The notes beneath the pieces are model-generated. The model was not told the DNA's origin. It ran no database searches and saw only the letters and a list, made by a program, of their open reading frames with translations. A stretch of DNA of 64,000 nucleotides, taken from assembly GCF_024584785.1 (NCBI RefSeq), contig NZ_CP074112.1, positions 62,001-126,000 of the forward strand, written 5' to 3'. A program made the position numbers and the translations under genes. The first letter of the stretch is position 1. Each line of letters starts with the position of its first letter. The DNA comes from Idiomarina loihiensis. GTDB lineage: Bacteria > Pseudomonadota > Gammaproteobacteria > Enterobacterales > Alteromonadaceae. Shown piece after piece: positions 20,694 to 28,385 of this stretch.

Positions 20694-20944
20694 TTTTTAA
20701 AGCCTTTATGGCTGATGTTATCCGCGTACTTCAAATGCCCAGACTACTTTCGTACCACAATGGTGCTGTAACCATTTGTGCATGGCCGCGCTAACGAATA
20801 GTGGATTTAGCGTTGCAAACTCAAATGCGTCCATTCATTCGGCGGCGGGAGGCCAAGTAGGAGGGTGTTCAATATTCTGTGTCAGCGAAGTTTTCATACC
20901 CGAACCTCACCGGGCAAGATAATTGTCGCTGAGGTGAACCTGTT
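20694..20944. other. Non-coding stretch between tRNA-Ile2 and the IS66 remnant
   Basis: About 250 bp without a convincing gene. It contains one copy of a 38-bp sequence (20861-20898, minus orientation) that recurs at 40840-40877. No copy of the tRNA 3' end and no integrase were seen. It is probably the decayed outer edge of an insertion sequence. Confidence 0.5.
20861..20898 (-). repeat. Dispersed 38-bp repeat, copy 1
   Basis: Read on the minus strand this starts TATGAAAACTTCGCTGAC and ends ACACCCTC. It differs at two positions from the copy at 40840-40877. It lies 47 bp beyond the stop codon of the IS66 transposase fragment, which suggests an insertion-sequence flank, though this is inference. 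Confidence 0.65.
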
Positions 20945-21097
20945 TTACTCCGTTGCCACCGTATTCATGCTTAACGAGATATTCCACGGTAGTAGGTGCT
21001 CAAGATCATCTCCATCGCTTATCAGTGGTAATTGCTTGAATAGAGCCATAAGGTAATCTACCAGTATCAGGCCGTTGGCTTTGGCGGTTTCTAGTAC
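20945..21097 (-). pseudogene. C-terminal fragment of an IS66-family transposase
   Basis: Minus-strand translation gives 50 residues and a stop: ETAKANGL, then DYLMALFKQLP, then DDLEHLLPWN. The order AKANG, a leucine-rich helix, LP, then LLPWN is the usual C-terminal end of IS66 TnpC transposases. Nothing upstream on this strand continues it: the frame meets Rhs-coding sequence of the opposite strand at about 21098. It is a dead remnant of a transposon whose other genes (tnpA, tnpB) are absent. Confidence 0.75.
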
Positions 21098-21098
21098 G

Positions 21099-22259
21099 CT
21101 GGAAAGCGAAACCTTGACCGTACCGGGGCACAGTCAACCGTTCACCGTTGATTATCGCTATAACAACGGCCTTGACCGACTCATTGGTACGTCGGGCAAC
21201 CGTAAGGCGGGTAATGCATCAGTTGACTATGATGCACTGGGCAACATCACCAACAACAGCCATGTTGAGATGAGTTACAACCTAGCCAACCAGATGACCG
21301 CAGCGCTTGGCAAGAGCTATACCTACGACGGCCACAACCGCCGCGTTAAGGTGGCGGGCGATGGTGATACCCGCTACTATCTCTACAGCCAGTCGGGGCA
21401 GCTGTTATTGAGCGAAGATAACGGCGTTCAAACGAACTACATTTACCTTGGCAATAGGCTTATCGCTGAAGACCGCCAGGCAACAACCACCTTTATCCAT
21501 ACAGATAGGTTGGGCAGCCCGGTAGCACGAACTAACAGCGCAGGAAGGGTAGAGAGTCGCCGGCATTACCAACCTTTTGGTGACACTTACGAAGCGCCAA
21601 GCGACGACATCGGATACACTGGCCATAAGTACGATAATGACTCAGGCCTGAGTTATATGCAGGCACGATACTATGATCCAGTTATAGGGCGGTTTTATTC
21701 GAATGATCCGGTTGGATTTGATCCTAACAATATCGATAGCTTTGGCAGATATACCTATGGGAATAATAATCCCTATAAGTACAATGATCCTGATGGAAGA
21801 ACTGCACACCCCGTAATTGAATTACCTGACTTAAGTACGATGATGGCTAAAGCATTTGGTTATGAGTCTACTACACAAGGGAACCAAAATTTTGCGAAAG
21901 ATATGGGAAATGCTGCACAGCAAATAGGAATGGATGTTGCACACGGAACTACTGATATTTTAACTAGTAAACCTGTCCAGAATCTGGGTGATAAACTAGG
22001 CTATGTACCAATACCTCAAGCGCAAGCAGTTTCAACGGCTATTAACACTGCGGCTCTAGTTTTTGATGGAGATGCGGCTGGTTTATCGGGTGATTTGGCT
22101 GGTAATGCTGCTGGTGTTCAGGCTGAAAAGACTCACGCAGGTAGAGGCGGGAGCCTCAAAGCTCAAGCGTACAATTATGTTGTCGATAAAGCTGTCGGGA
22201 CTGTTGTTAGTTCAGGGGTTGAAGTACTTCAAAACAATGACGACGAAAGGCAAAAATAG
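21099..22259 (+). pseudogene. 5'-truncated Rhs gene: end of RHS core plus polymorphic C-terminal tip
   Basis: The frame begins abruptly at the IS66 junction with no credible start, so only the last 386 codons remain. YD-repeat sequence such as YTYDGHNRRVKV and YYLYSQSGQLL leads to the conserved end of the RHS core (YMQARYYDPVIGRFYSNDP, NNPYKYNDPDGR, ending near residue 235). The core would form a cocoon that delivers the tip. The remaining ~150-residue tip is unlike known nucleases; it is alanine/glycine-rich with helices like QAVSTAINTAALVF, as in pre-toxin or membrane-active tips. A small two-helix gene starts 2 bp after the stop. Confidence 0.85.
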
Positions 22260-22261
22260 TT

Positions 22262-22489
22262 ATGAGCTCAAAAAAATGGGTTTCACTAATAGCTTCAATT
22301 GTATTAGTAGGCCATGCAATTTTAGGACTTATTAATGGCGAGTTAATGCTTAAAGGTGGAGAAACCATTGAGTTTGATGCTGAACCATTATCGTTTTTGG
22401 CAATTGTAGCAATAGAAATCGCTGTTTCAATATATGTAGTGTGGGCATTTTTAATCGCAAAAGACGATAGTAGTAAAGAAAAAGAGTAG
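22262..22489 (+). CDS. Small two-helix membrane protein, candidate immunity protein for the Rhs tip
   Basis: A 75-residue protein with two hydrophobic segments (about residues 5-23 and 44-65) and a charged tail ending DDSSKEKE. It starts 2 bp after the Rhs stop, the typical place for an Rhs immunity gene. I do not recognise a family. A membrane immunity protein would fit a tip acting on or in the inner membrane; that is inference from position and topology. Codon usage is more AT-rich than in the core genes. Confidence 0.6.
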   Translation: MSSKKWVSLIASIVLVGHAILGLINGELMLKGGETIEFDAEPLSFLAIVAIEIAVSIYVVWAFLIAKDDSSKEKE

Positions 22490-22512
22490 AGCGCAACATT
22501 AAAGTTAAAACA

Positions 22513-22541
22513 TTTGAATCCAAAGCCTCGCCTCGCGGGGC
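22513..22541 (+). repeat. Terminator-like cassette-end repeat, copy 1
   Basis: TTTGAATCCAAAGCCTCGCC and the following bases match 23117-23146 with a handful of differences including one missing C. It lies just after the first immunity-like gene and directly before the orphan tip reading frame. It can form a short GC hairpin but lacks the T-tract of copy 2. Confidence 0.6.
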
Positions 22542-22727
22542 AGGCAAAGTACCAAGTTTACAATTGGACATGAATCTTTGCACAATGCTGGATTAACACA
22601 CCCTAAACATATCGGATTTGTGCCTTATCGGTTTGGTAGTTTTGGTCAAAGAATGTCCTACAAAAACCTACCAAAACACAAACAAGTTACAAATCCAGAT
22701 CACGTTATGAGTCAGGTATTCCCATGA
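22518..22727 (+). pseudogene. Orphan Rhs-type C-terminal tip with metzincin zinc motif
   Basis: An open frame of 69 codons with no usable start, bounded upstream by a stop codon (22515-22517). At 22569-22601 it encodes HESLHNAGLTH, an exact HExxHxxGxxH metzincin zinc-binding motif with its catalytic glutamate. About 35 residues later NPDHVMSQVF supplies a methionine where a Met-turn would lie. The frame ends in TGA overlapping the ATG of the next gene (ATGA). I read this as the displaced 3' end of a toxin-tip gene with its immunity gene still attached. As it stands it is probably not expressed. Confidence 0.65.
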
Positions 22728-23116
22728 TTAAGCTTACTTTTCTAATTTTAGTTAGCCTTATTAGTTTCGGCTGCAATGCAACAAATTGTGTAATTAGTGA
22801 GAAGTCTGTTTTCGAACAAAGCAAAAAGTACAAGAGTCTTGTTCAAATAGAAATTACTAAGAATGACGCTTTGCTAACCGTCGTTTTAAATGCGCCCCGT
22901 GAAATTGAGGGGGAAAGACTAGAAAGTGTTATCTTGCACAAGGAAATAAGTGACGACGGCGATGCTGTTTTTTCTATTCCGTTAAGAGCCACAGTTGAAG
23001 AGAGCAAAGCAGTGGCTTGGTTTAACATTGATGAAAAAACGGCAAATCATACTTTTTTGTCATTAGATTATGGCGAAGGATGTGGGACATCAATACGGTA
23101 CAATATTTCCAATTAA
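22724..23116 (+). CDS. Small lipoprotein, candidate immunity protein for the metzincin-type tip
   Basis: A 130-residue protein with a signal peptide and a lipobox-like end (LVSLISFGC, Cys17), so probably a periplasmic lipoprotein. Two further cysteines (CVISEK near residue 21 and GEGCGT near residue 120) could form a disulfide. No family is recognised. Its ATG overlaps the TGA of the metzincin-type frame, the usual coupling of a toxin and its immunity gene, and a periplasmic inhibitor would suit a peptidase acting in the envelope. The sequence is AT-rich compared with the core genes. Confidence 0.6.
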   Translation: MIKLTFLILVSLISFGCNATNCVISEKSVFEQSKKYKSLVQIEITKNDALLTVVLNAPREIEGERLESVILHKEISDDGDAVFSIPLRATVEESKAVAWFNIDEKTANHTFLSLDYGEGCGTSIRYNISN

Positions 23117-23153
23117 TTTAAATCCAAAGCTTCGCCCTCGTGGAGCTTTTTTT
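23117..23153 (+). terminator. Terminator / cassette-end repeat, copy 2
   Basis: TTTAAATCCAAAGCTTCGCC starts the repeat. AAAGCTTC (23127-23134) pairs with GGAGCTTT (23142-23149), one wobble, followed by more T. It ends the lipoprotein gene and shares about 30 bp with the sequence after the first immunity-like gene at 22513. Confidence 0.7.
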
Positions 23154-23176
23154 CTCACATCAAGACAAGTAGCAGA

Positions 23177-23476
23177 TCAATATTCAGATGAAATGATGCA
23201 AGGTTTGGTGTCAATGCCATGCTTGGTGGCAAAAGCCATCAGTTTCTTATCGTAAAAGTTCATATCCCGTTGGTAGCGGCAAAAAAATTTAACGAAGGTG
23301 TTTTCTTGGTCATAGATAGCCCGAATATCATTTTCCCCGGCATCAATGGAGTAAGAGCCATCGTCTAGCTGATAAGCTGCACGGCCACCGACAAAGCATT
23401 CTCTCGTGAAAGTAGACAGCACGTTTTTAACCTGCTCTGGCTTCACAAGCTTAAATTCGGTGCGGCAGTAAGGCAT
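23177..23476 (-). CDS. Hypothetical protein, 99 residues
   Basis: A minus-strand frame starting MPYCRTEFKLVKPEQVKNVL and rich in charged and aromatic residues, with no signal peptide or membrane segment. I recognise no family. A purine-rich AAAGAGA lies about 8 bases before the ATG, and a TATACT-TG-AGTATA inverted repeat lies about 22 bp upstream, which could be a promoter or operator. It may be a genuine cargo gene of the island or a chance frame. Confidence 0.4.
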   Translation of the reverse strand: MPYCRTEFKLVKPEQVKNVLSTFTRECFVGGRAAYQLDDGSYSIDAGENDIRAIYDQENTFVKFFCRYQRDMNFYDKKLMAFATKHGIDTKPCIISSEY

Positions 23477-24205
23477 GACTCAGGTCTCTTTTTATACTTA
23501 TACTTGAGTATAGCAGAAGGAAATATTGCTCGGTGGATATGCGGAGCTTTTGGAACATTCTGTGAGCGAGACGGAACGCGCCAATGAGTTTTGCCGGAAC
23601 ATTTGAAGAGTTCAGGTGAACGTTTTCATGAGCGTAATCATGTGAGTAGGCTTCTCGTTTGTCCCGTCTGGGCTTTTTTTCATACGCCACCAGACTTTTT
23701 TGTACGTTCCGTTTAAATTCTGAAATGTTCCACGTCTGCTATGGTTAGTGGCGGTGATAAGAAGCGATTAAGCCCAATTCGATAGATTGCCTTTGGGAAG
23801 AGAGCGTGATGAGTTGGAAACAGATACTTGGCCCTTTCCTGTTTGAAGTCTTATACCGTTACCCGTTGCCGCAAGTAGTGCGAGTAATCCTGACTTGCTC
23901 TGGAAATCGTGTGAATCCCTCATTCCGTAAACAAAATCAAGATCCGCTATTAGCTCGCTCATATCGACAAAAAATAAGCTCAGGCGAAGGCAATTAACCT
24001 ATGAGCTGGAACGCTCTATTGATTACGCACCCGACAGGATTTTAACGGTTATTGACAGCACTTAGCCGTTGCTCATCTTTTTTTCTTTGATAACTATCAA
24101 ACAAGTCTATTCATTCGTGCAAAAAATCTCTAAAGTGTAGCCTCAATAAAGCGCAGTAAGCACTGCCATGCACATAATAAATACAATAATAAAGAGTTGA
24201 TAGCT
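23477..24205. other. Unrecognised stretch at the end of the accessory island
   Basis: About 730 bp with only short, unconvincing frames on both strands. It holds an inverted pair of GGAACATT-N12-CGGAACG blocks (23552-23578 and 23705-23731) and a third GGAACATT at 23596. No tRNA fragment, integrase or intact insertion sequence was seen. The NSS transporter promoter must lie at its right end. Confidence 0.5.
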
Positions 24206-25552
24206 ATGACGGTAATGACTGATAACCGCGGATCTTGGGGATCAAAAATAGGATTTATCTTTGCTGCAGCGGGGTCTGCGGTGGGCCTAGGCGCCATTTG
24301 GAAGTTTCCATACATTGCCGGCCAAAATGGTGGCGGGGTGTTCTTATTGGTCTATTTGGCCTGCGTCTTTACCGTGGGTGCCGTGATGATGCTCTCGGAG
24401 ATGATGATTGGCCGTCGCGCTAATAAATCAGCCACCTCAGCCTATCGAGCTTTAGGCGGCGGTTATTGGCATGTAGCAGGGTGGATCTCGGTACTCTGTG
24501 TCTTTTTGATTCTTGGCTTTTATTCAGTAGTCGGTGGTTGGACCATTGCTTACGTTTTTGAAGCCGTGCGAGGCGATGTACTGACAACTGACGGGGCTGC
24601 ACTTGAAGCCGCCTTTGGACAATTTATTGGCGACCCTTTGCCTGCACTAGTTTATACCTTCTTATTCCTATCTATTACAGCTGGTATTGTTATTGCTGGG
24701 GTACAATCTGGTATCGAACGAATTTGTAAGATATTGATGCCAACGTTGTTTGTATTGATGTTGTTTTTGGTGGTGCGCAGTTTAACATTGCCCGGCGCTA
24801 TTGACGGGTTACTCTATTTAATTACACCTGACTGGAGCAAACTGAGCATCCGGATGGTGTTAGACGCCCTCGGTTTGGCGGTATTCTCATTATCGGTAGG
24901 AGCTGGCTTAATGATAGCTTATGGCTCTTATTTAAATACAGAAACACGGGTGATCAACTCAGGCCTGTGGATTGCTTTTTTAGCTATCTTAGCATCGGTT
25001 TTAGCGGGCTTGATGATTTTGCCGGCGGTCTTTGCCTTTGATGTGGACCCAGCTGCGGGTCCAGGCTTGACCTTTATTACTATGCCAGCATTATTTGCAC
25101 AGATGGCAGGTGGGCAGTTCCTTGCCATTATTTTCTTCTTATTGTTGTTATTTGCAGCAATCACCTCAGCTATTTCTATTCTAGAGCCGGTAGTGGCGTT
25201 TTTGATTGATGAATACAAGGTGTCGCGTAAGAAAGCCACTTTGTGGGTTGCGGCCGTTAATTTCATTTTACTTGGAGTGCCGGCGGCGTTGAGTTTTGGT
25301 GGCGCAGCAGATAACTTAAGTCTGTTTGGCAAAACACCTTTTGATTTAATGGATTTTATCGCATCGAATTTATTGATGCCTTTAGGTGGTATGTTAGCTG
25401 CAGTGTTTGTTGGCTGGCGTATTTGGCCGGTTATTCGAGCTGAGTTAGAAAAAGAATGCCCGAATTGGTGTATTAAATTATTCCGCTTTGTTGCCGGTAT
25501 ACTGTCGCCGGTACTCATTGCAGCTGTGGCTTATTTCTTGATTTTGTCTTAG
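24206..25552 (+). CDS. Sodium-dependent transporter of the NSS (SNF) family
   Basis: A sodium symporter of the LeuT fold, normally importing amino acids or related small molecules through the inner membrane. The 448 residues carry the N-terminal signature SKIGFIFAAAGSAVGLGAIWKFPYI, including the unwound helix 1 (GSAVGLGAIW) that binds sodium and substrate, and about eleven hydrophobic segments. FSLSVGAGLMIAYGSYL forms helix 6. I prefer the ATG at 24206, nine bases after AAAGAG, over an upstream TTG. The substrate is not predictable. Confidence 0.92.
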   Translation: MTVMTDNRGSWGSKIGFIFAAAGSAVGLGAIWKFPYIAGQNGGGVFLLVYLACVFTVGAVMMLSEMMIGRRANKSATSAYRALGGGYWHVAGWISVLCVFLILGFYSVVGGWTIAYVFEAVRGDVLTTDGAALEAAFGQFIGDPLPALVYTFLFLSITAGIVIAGVQSGIERICKILMPTLFVLMLFLVVRSLTLPGAIDGLLYLITPDWSKLSIRMVLDALGLAVFSLSVGAGLMIAYGSYLNTETRVINSGLWIAFLAILASVLAGLMILPAVFAFDVDPAAGPGLTFITMPALFAQMAGGQFLAIIFFLLLLFAAITSAISILEPVVAFLIDEYKVSRKKATLWVAAVNFILLGVPAALSFGGAADNLSLFGKTPFDLMDFIASNLLMPLGGMLAAVFVGWRIWPVIRAELEKECPNWCIKLFRFVAGILSPVLIAAVAYFLILS

Positions 25553-25587
25553 CTTAGCAGCTAAGCGATAGCTCTATATGAGTTAAC

Positions 25588-25623
25588 AAGGCCCTTAATC
25601 TAAATAGGTTAAGGGCCTTTTTT
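25588..25623 (+). terminator. Terminator after the NSS transporter
   Basis: AAGGCCCTTAA (25588-25598) pairs with TTAAGGGCCTT (25609-25619), a perfect 11-bp stem with a 10-nt loop, followed by a T-run. Confidence 0.93.
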
Positions 25624-25743
25624 GTGGTGCTTTCTGTAACAACTTTTACAAATGGTTACCATGCGCACCTGTATGCCTTGTGGCCTAAATGCTACATTGT
25701 TGCGTAATCGTTAGCATCATCAGTAACCAAAAGGTTTGCTCCT

Positions 25744-26688
25744 ATGTCTCGTGTGTTATTAGTCACCGTAAGTTCGCTAAGTATCCTAGCTAGTCAATTT
25801 TGGTTCAGTGCAGCTTCCGCTGTGCCTCGGGTTGATGGCCAAGCTGCCTCCACTGAAGCTGTTTCTATCTGCAAAAGCGGTGATTGTGATAAAGAGCTCT
25901 CGGAACTTGAGCGTTTGGCCCGAAAAGGTAGTGGCGATGCGGCAGCTGTCGTTGCTTTAGCTTATGCCAGTGGTGATGGAGTCGAGCAAGATTTCGGTAA
26001 AGCTAAAGAGTTTATCGAGCATGGTGTACGTAAACGGAATCCATTGGCGATGTTTGTGATGGCTGATTGGTATGCGCGTGGTTTTGTGTTACCACAAAAT
26101 ACTGAGCAAGCTCAGCTGTGGTTAGATAGAGCTGCAGAAAAAGGCTATGCACCAGCCCAATATGATAAAGCCGTTAAGCTACTGGGCAGTACTGATAATG
26201 CCGAACAATTACAGGCATTACCGCTGTTACAAGCAGCTGCCGAGGCAAATTTAGTGAGCGCTATGTATGCACTGGCAAGGTTGCAGCATACTGGTACGTT
26301 GGTTGAGCAAGATCTTCCTGCAGCGGCAGAGCTCTATGCAAAATTAGCGCGCACAGGCCATACGGAAGCGCGTAACCATTTAAAACAAGTGAACCAACAG
26401 CTACAAGGCACCGAACTGATGAATTCCGCTAAAGGCAAAAGCTTATTAGCGGCAGAACAAGCTATGGAACGTATTAGCGTCACAGCCGAAGCAAATCGTT
26501 ATCGTAGTCAGTTAGGTCGTTTGATTGACCAGATTGATGCTTCTGGTAGCTATGATAATCGCTCCATTGGTTCACGCATTAACGGCGTAGGTTGTGGTGA
26601 CACTGGTAGCCCTTGTGGTATTAGTAAACCTAGCCGTGGCCAAGGTAGCCTCAATGATGTGTTAACGGGCGGCCAAGGTAATAATTAA
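25744..26688 (+). CDS. Secreted Sel1-repeat protein
   Basis: A 314-residue exported protein. An N-terminal signal peptide (cleavage near ASA, about residue 25) is followed by Sel1-like repeats: AAVVALAYASGDGVEQDFGKA, MFVMADWYARGFVLPQNTEQA and AMYALARLQHTGTLVEQDLPAA fit the roughly 36-residue pattern. Sel1 repeats form helical scaffolds for protein binding, and the partner here is unknown. The C-terminal 50 residues are glycine/serine-rich with two cysteines. Its stop overlaps that of the convergent SulP gene inside TTAA. Confidence 0.87.
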   Translation: MSRVLLVTVSSLSILASQFWFSAASAVPRVDGQAASTEAVSICKSGDCDKELSELERLARKGSGDAAAVVALAYASGDGVEQDFGKAKEFIEHGVRKRNPLAMFVMADWYARGFVLPQNTEQAQLWLDRAAEKGYAPAQYDKAVKLLGSTDNAEQLQALPLLQAAAEANLVSAMYALARLQHTGTLVEQDLPAAAELYAKLARTGHTEARNHLKQVNQQLQGTELMNSAKGKSLLAAEQAMERISVTAEANRYRSQLGRLIDQIDASGSYDNRSIGSRINGVGCGDTGSPCGISKPSRGQGSLNDVLTGGQGNN

Positions 26689-28352
26689 TGACGTGACTCG
26701 GCGCTGGTGGGTAATGCTGCCAGCGCTTTAGCTAAAGCCGGTTCAAAATTGCTAAACACCGAAGTAGCTCCTACTAAAGTAACAATCCCAGCTCGTTCAA
26801 GTTTCTTAAGCACCCGTTCATTAGTGCCCGAAATGAGTACTTGGGTATGTTGACGTTGAAAGCGCTGAATGACTTCTTCTAAGGTTTGTAGTGCCGTAAT
26901 ATCCATAAAGGGCACCCACTTAAACCGAAGGATCAATATATGTGGGCGTGCATGAATCGCGCCAAGGGTGCGCTCAAAGGTTTCTGCTGCAGCAAAAAAG
27001 AACGGTCCTTCAAGGGTATAAACTGAAATTCCTGGGGGTAATTCGGTTAATTGATGCTGCGCCAAAGCGGGTGCCAATTCTGGTTGAGTCTCAGCTTTCA
27101 CTTCCACACTGCTAGCCATGCGCCGCACAAAATGTAACATGGCAATGATGACTCCAATGTTCACAGCTACCACCAGATCTGCAAACACGGTGAGTGAGAA
27201 CGTGATTAATAAAATGGCGATATCAGCGCGCGGAGCACGGCGCAGCATTTTAAGAAAGTGAGGAGCATCGCTCATGTTCCATGCCACTACAAACAAGATG
27301 GCACTGAGCGCTGCTAAAGGGATAGCATCTGCCAGTGGCGCTAACGCCAGCAAAATGATCACCAACACTAGGCCATGTACAACACCTGCAATCGGACTAT
27401 TACCGCCGTTACGAATATTAGTTGCCGTACGGGCAATGGCACCCGTTGCAGCAATACCGCCAAACAAGGGAGCAATGATGTTAGCAGCACCTTGGCCCAT
27501 CAATTCTTGGTTAGAGTGGTGCTTGGTTCCTGCCATGCCATCAGCTACAACCGCTGATAATAGAGATTCAATCGCACCCAACATGGCGATGGCAAATGCT
27601 GGCCCAATAAGTGTCACTATCTGGCTGAAACTTAACTGAGGCAAGCTAAATTCTGGTAACCCCTGCGGAATGCCACCAAAGGCGGAGCCAATAGTTCGTA
27701 CGCTGGCAAAATTGAATATCAGCTGTAGCAGGGTAGCCAGCACCAGAGCGATTAAAGGTCCGGGAACTTTTCTTAAATATGGAATTTTGGGAGTCACCAG
27801 TACTGCTAGAAGTGCGGCAATCGCGATACCAGTGGTGGCTAGGTCAAGCTGAGGTAATTGCTGTAGCAAGCCCCAGATCTGTTGATGGAAATGTTCAGCA
27901 GATACAGCGGTCACCCCAAAAAACTCTTGCCACTGTCCTACAAAGATAATCATTGCAATGCCGCTGGTGAAACCAATAATCACTGGGTCCGGAATATAAC
28001 GAATGATGCTACCGAGTTTAGCTGCTCCTAAGATGAGCAAGATCACACCAGCCATCATCGTGGCCACTTGTAAGCCAACGATGCCATGTTCAGCGACGAT
28101 TCCAGCCAAAATAACAATAAAGGCCCCGGTAGGGCCTGCTATTTGTACCCGAGAACCACCGGCTAGGGAGACGATGATGCCGGCAATGATCGCGGTGTAG
28201 ATACCTTGCTCGGGTTTAACTCCACTAGCGATAGCAAAGGCCATCGCTAGCGGCAACGCCACAATACCAACAATAACCCCAGCCAGAATATTCTGTGGCC
28301 AATGTCTAGCTTGCAATAATCCGGCTTGGTAGGCCTCTTTGATCGCGAACAT
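26685..28352 (-). CDS. SulP-family anion transporter with STAS domain
   Basis: A 555-residue inner-membrane transporter of the SLC26/SulP family; relatives carry sulfate, bicarbonate or dicarboxylates such as succinate. The membrane part (residues about 15-410) contains the signatures ALPLAMAFAIASGVKPEQGIYTA and AGPTGAFIVILAGIV. The cytosolic STAS domain follows (about residues 440-550) with VPFMDITALQTLEEV. Nothing nearby fixes the substrate. Confidence 0.92.
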   Translation of the reverse strand: MFAIKEAYQAGLLQARHWPQNILAGVIVGIVALPLAMAFAIASGVKPEQGIYTAIIAGIIVSLAGGSRVQIAGPTGAFIVILAGIVAEHGIVGLQVATMMAGVILLILGAAKLGSIIRYIPDPVIIGFTSGIAMIIFVGQWQEFFGVTAVSAEHFHQQIWGLLQQLPQLDLATTGIAIAALLAVLVTPKIPYLRKVPGPLIALVLATLLQLIFNFASVRTIGSAFGGIPQGLPEFSLPQLSFSQIVTLIGPAFAIAMLGAIESLLSAVVADGMAGTKHHSNQELMGQGAANIIAPLFGGIAATGAIARTATNIRNGGNSPIAGVVHGLVLVIILLALAPLADAIPLAALSAILFVVAWNMSDAPHFLKMLRRAPRADIAILLITFSLTVFADLVVAVNIGVIIAMLHFVRRMASSVEVKAETQPELAPALAQHQLTELPPGISVYTLEGPFFFAAAETFERTLGAIHARPHILILRFKWVPFMDITALQTLEEVIQRFQRQHTQVLISGTNERVLKKLERAGIVTLVGATSVFSNFEPALAKALAALPTSAESRH

Positions 28353-28385
28353 GGGGTATTCCTTTGGTTAATTCCCTTGCTGGCC

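Noticed and set aside
22262-22489. Two-helix protein as a type I toxin
   Set aside because: It is longer than typical type I toxins, no antisense RNA signals were seen, and its position behind an Rhs tip favours an immunity role.
23451-23690. 79-residue minus-strand frame starting MAYEKKPRRDKREAYSHDYAH
   Set aside because: It overlaps the better 99-residue frame, covers part of the inverted-repeat element, has no clear ribosome site and matches no family I know.
23768-23997. Short frames on both strands (64 and 63 residues) in the island tail
   Set aside because: They lie on opposite strands over the same bases and neither shows motifs, a signal peptide or a ribosome site good enough to call.
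20618-24205. Classic tRNA-integrase genomic island
   Set aside because: No integrase gene and no second copy of the tRNA 3' end were found, so attachment sites cannot be claimed.
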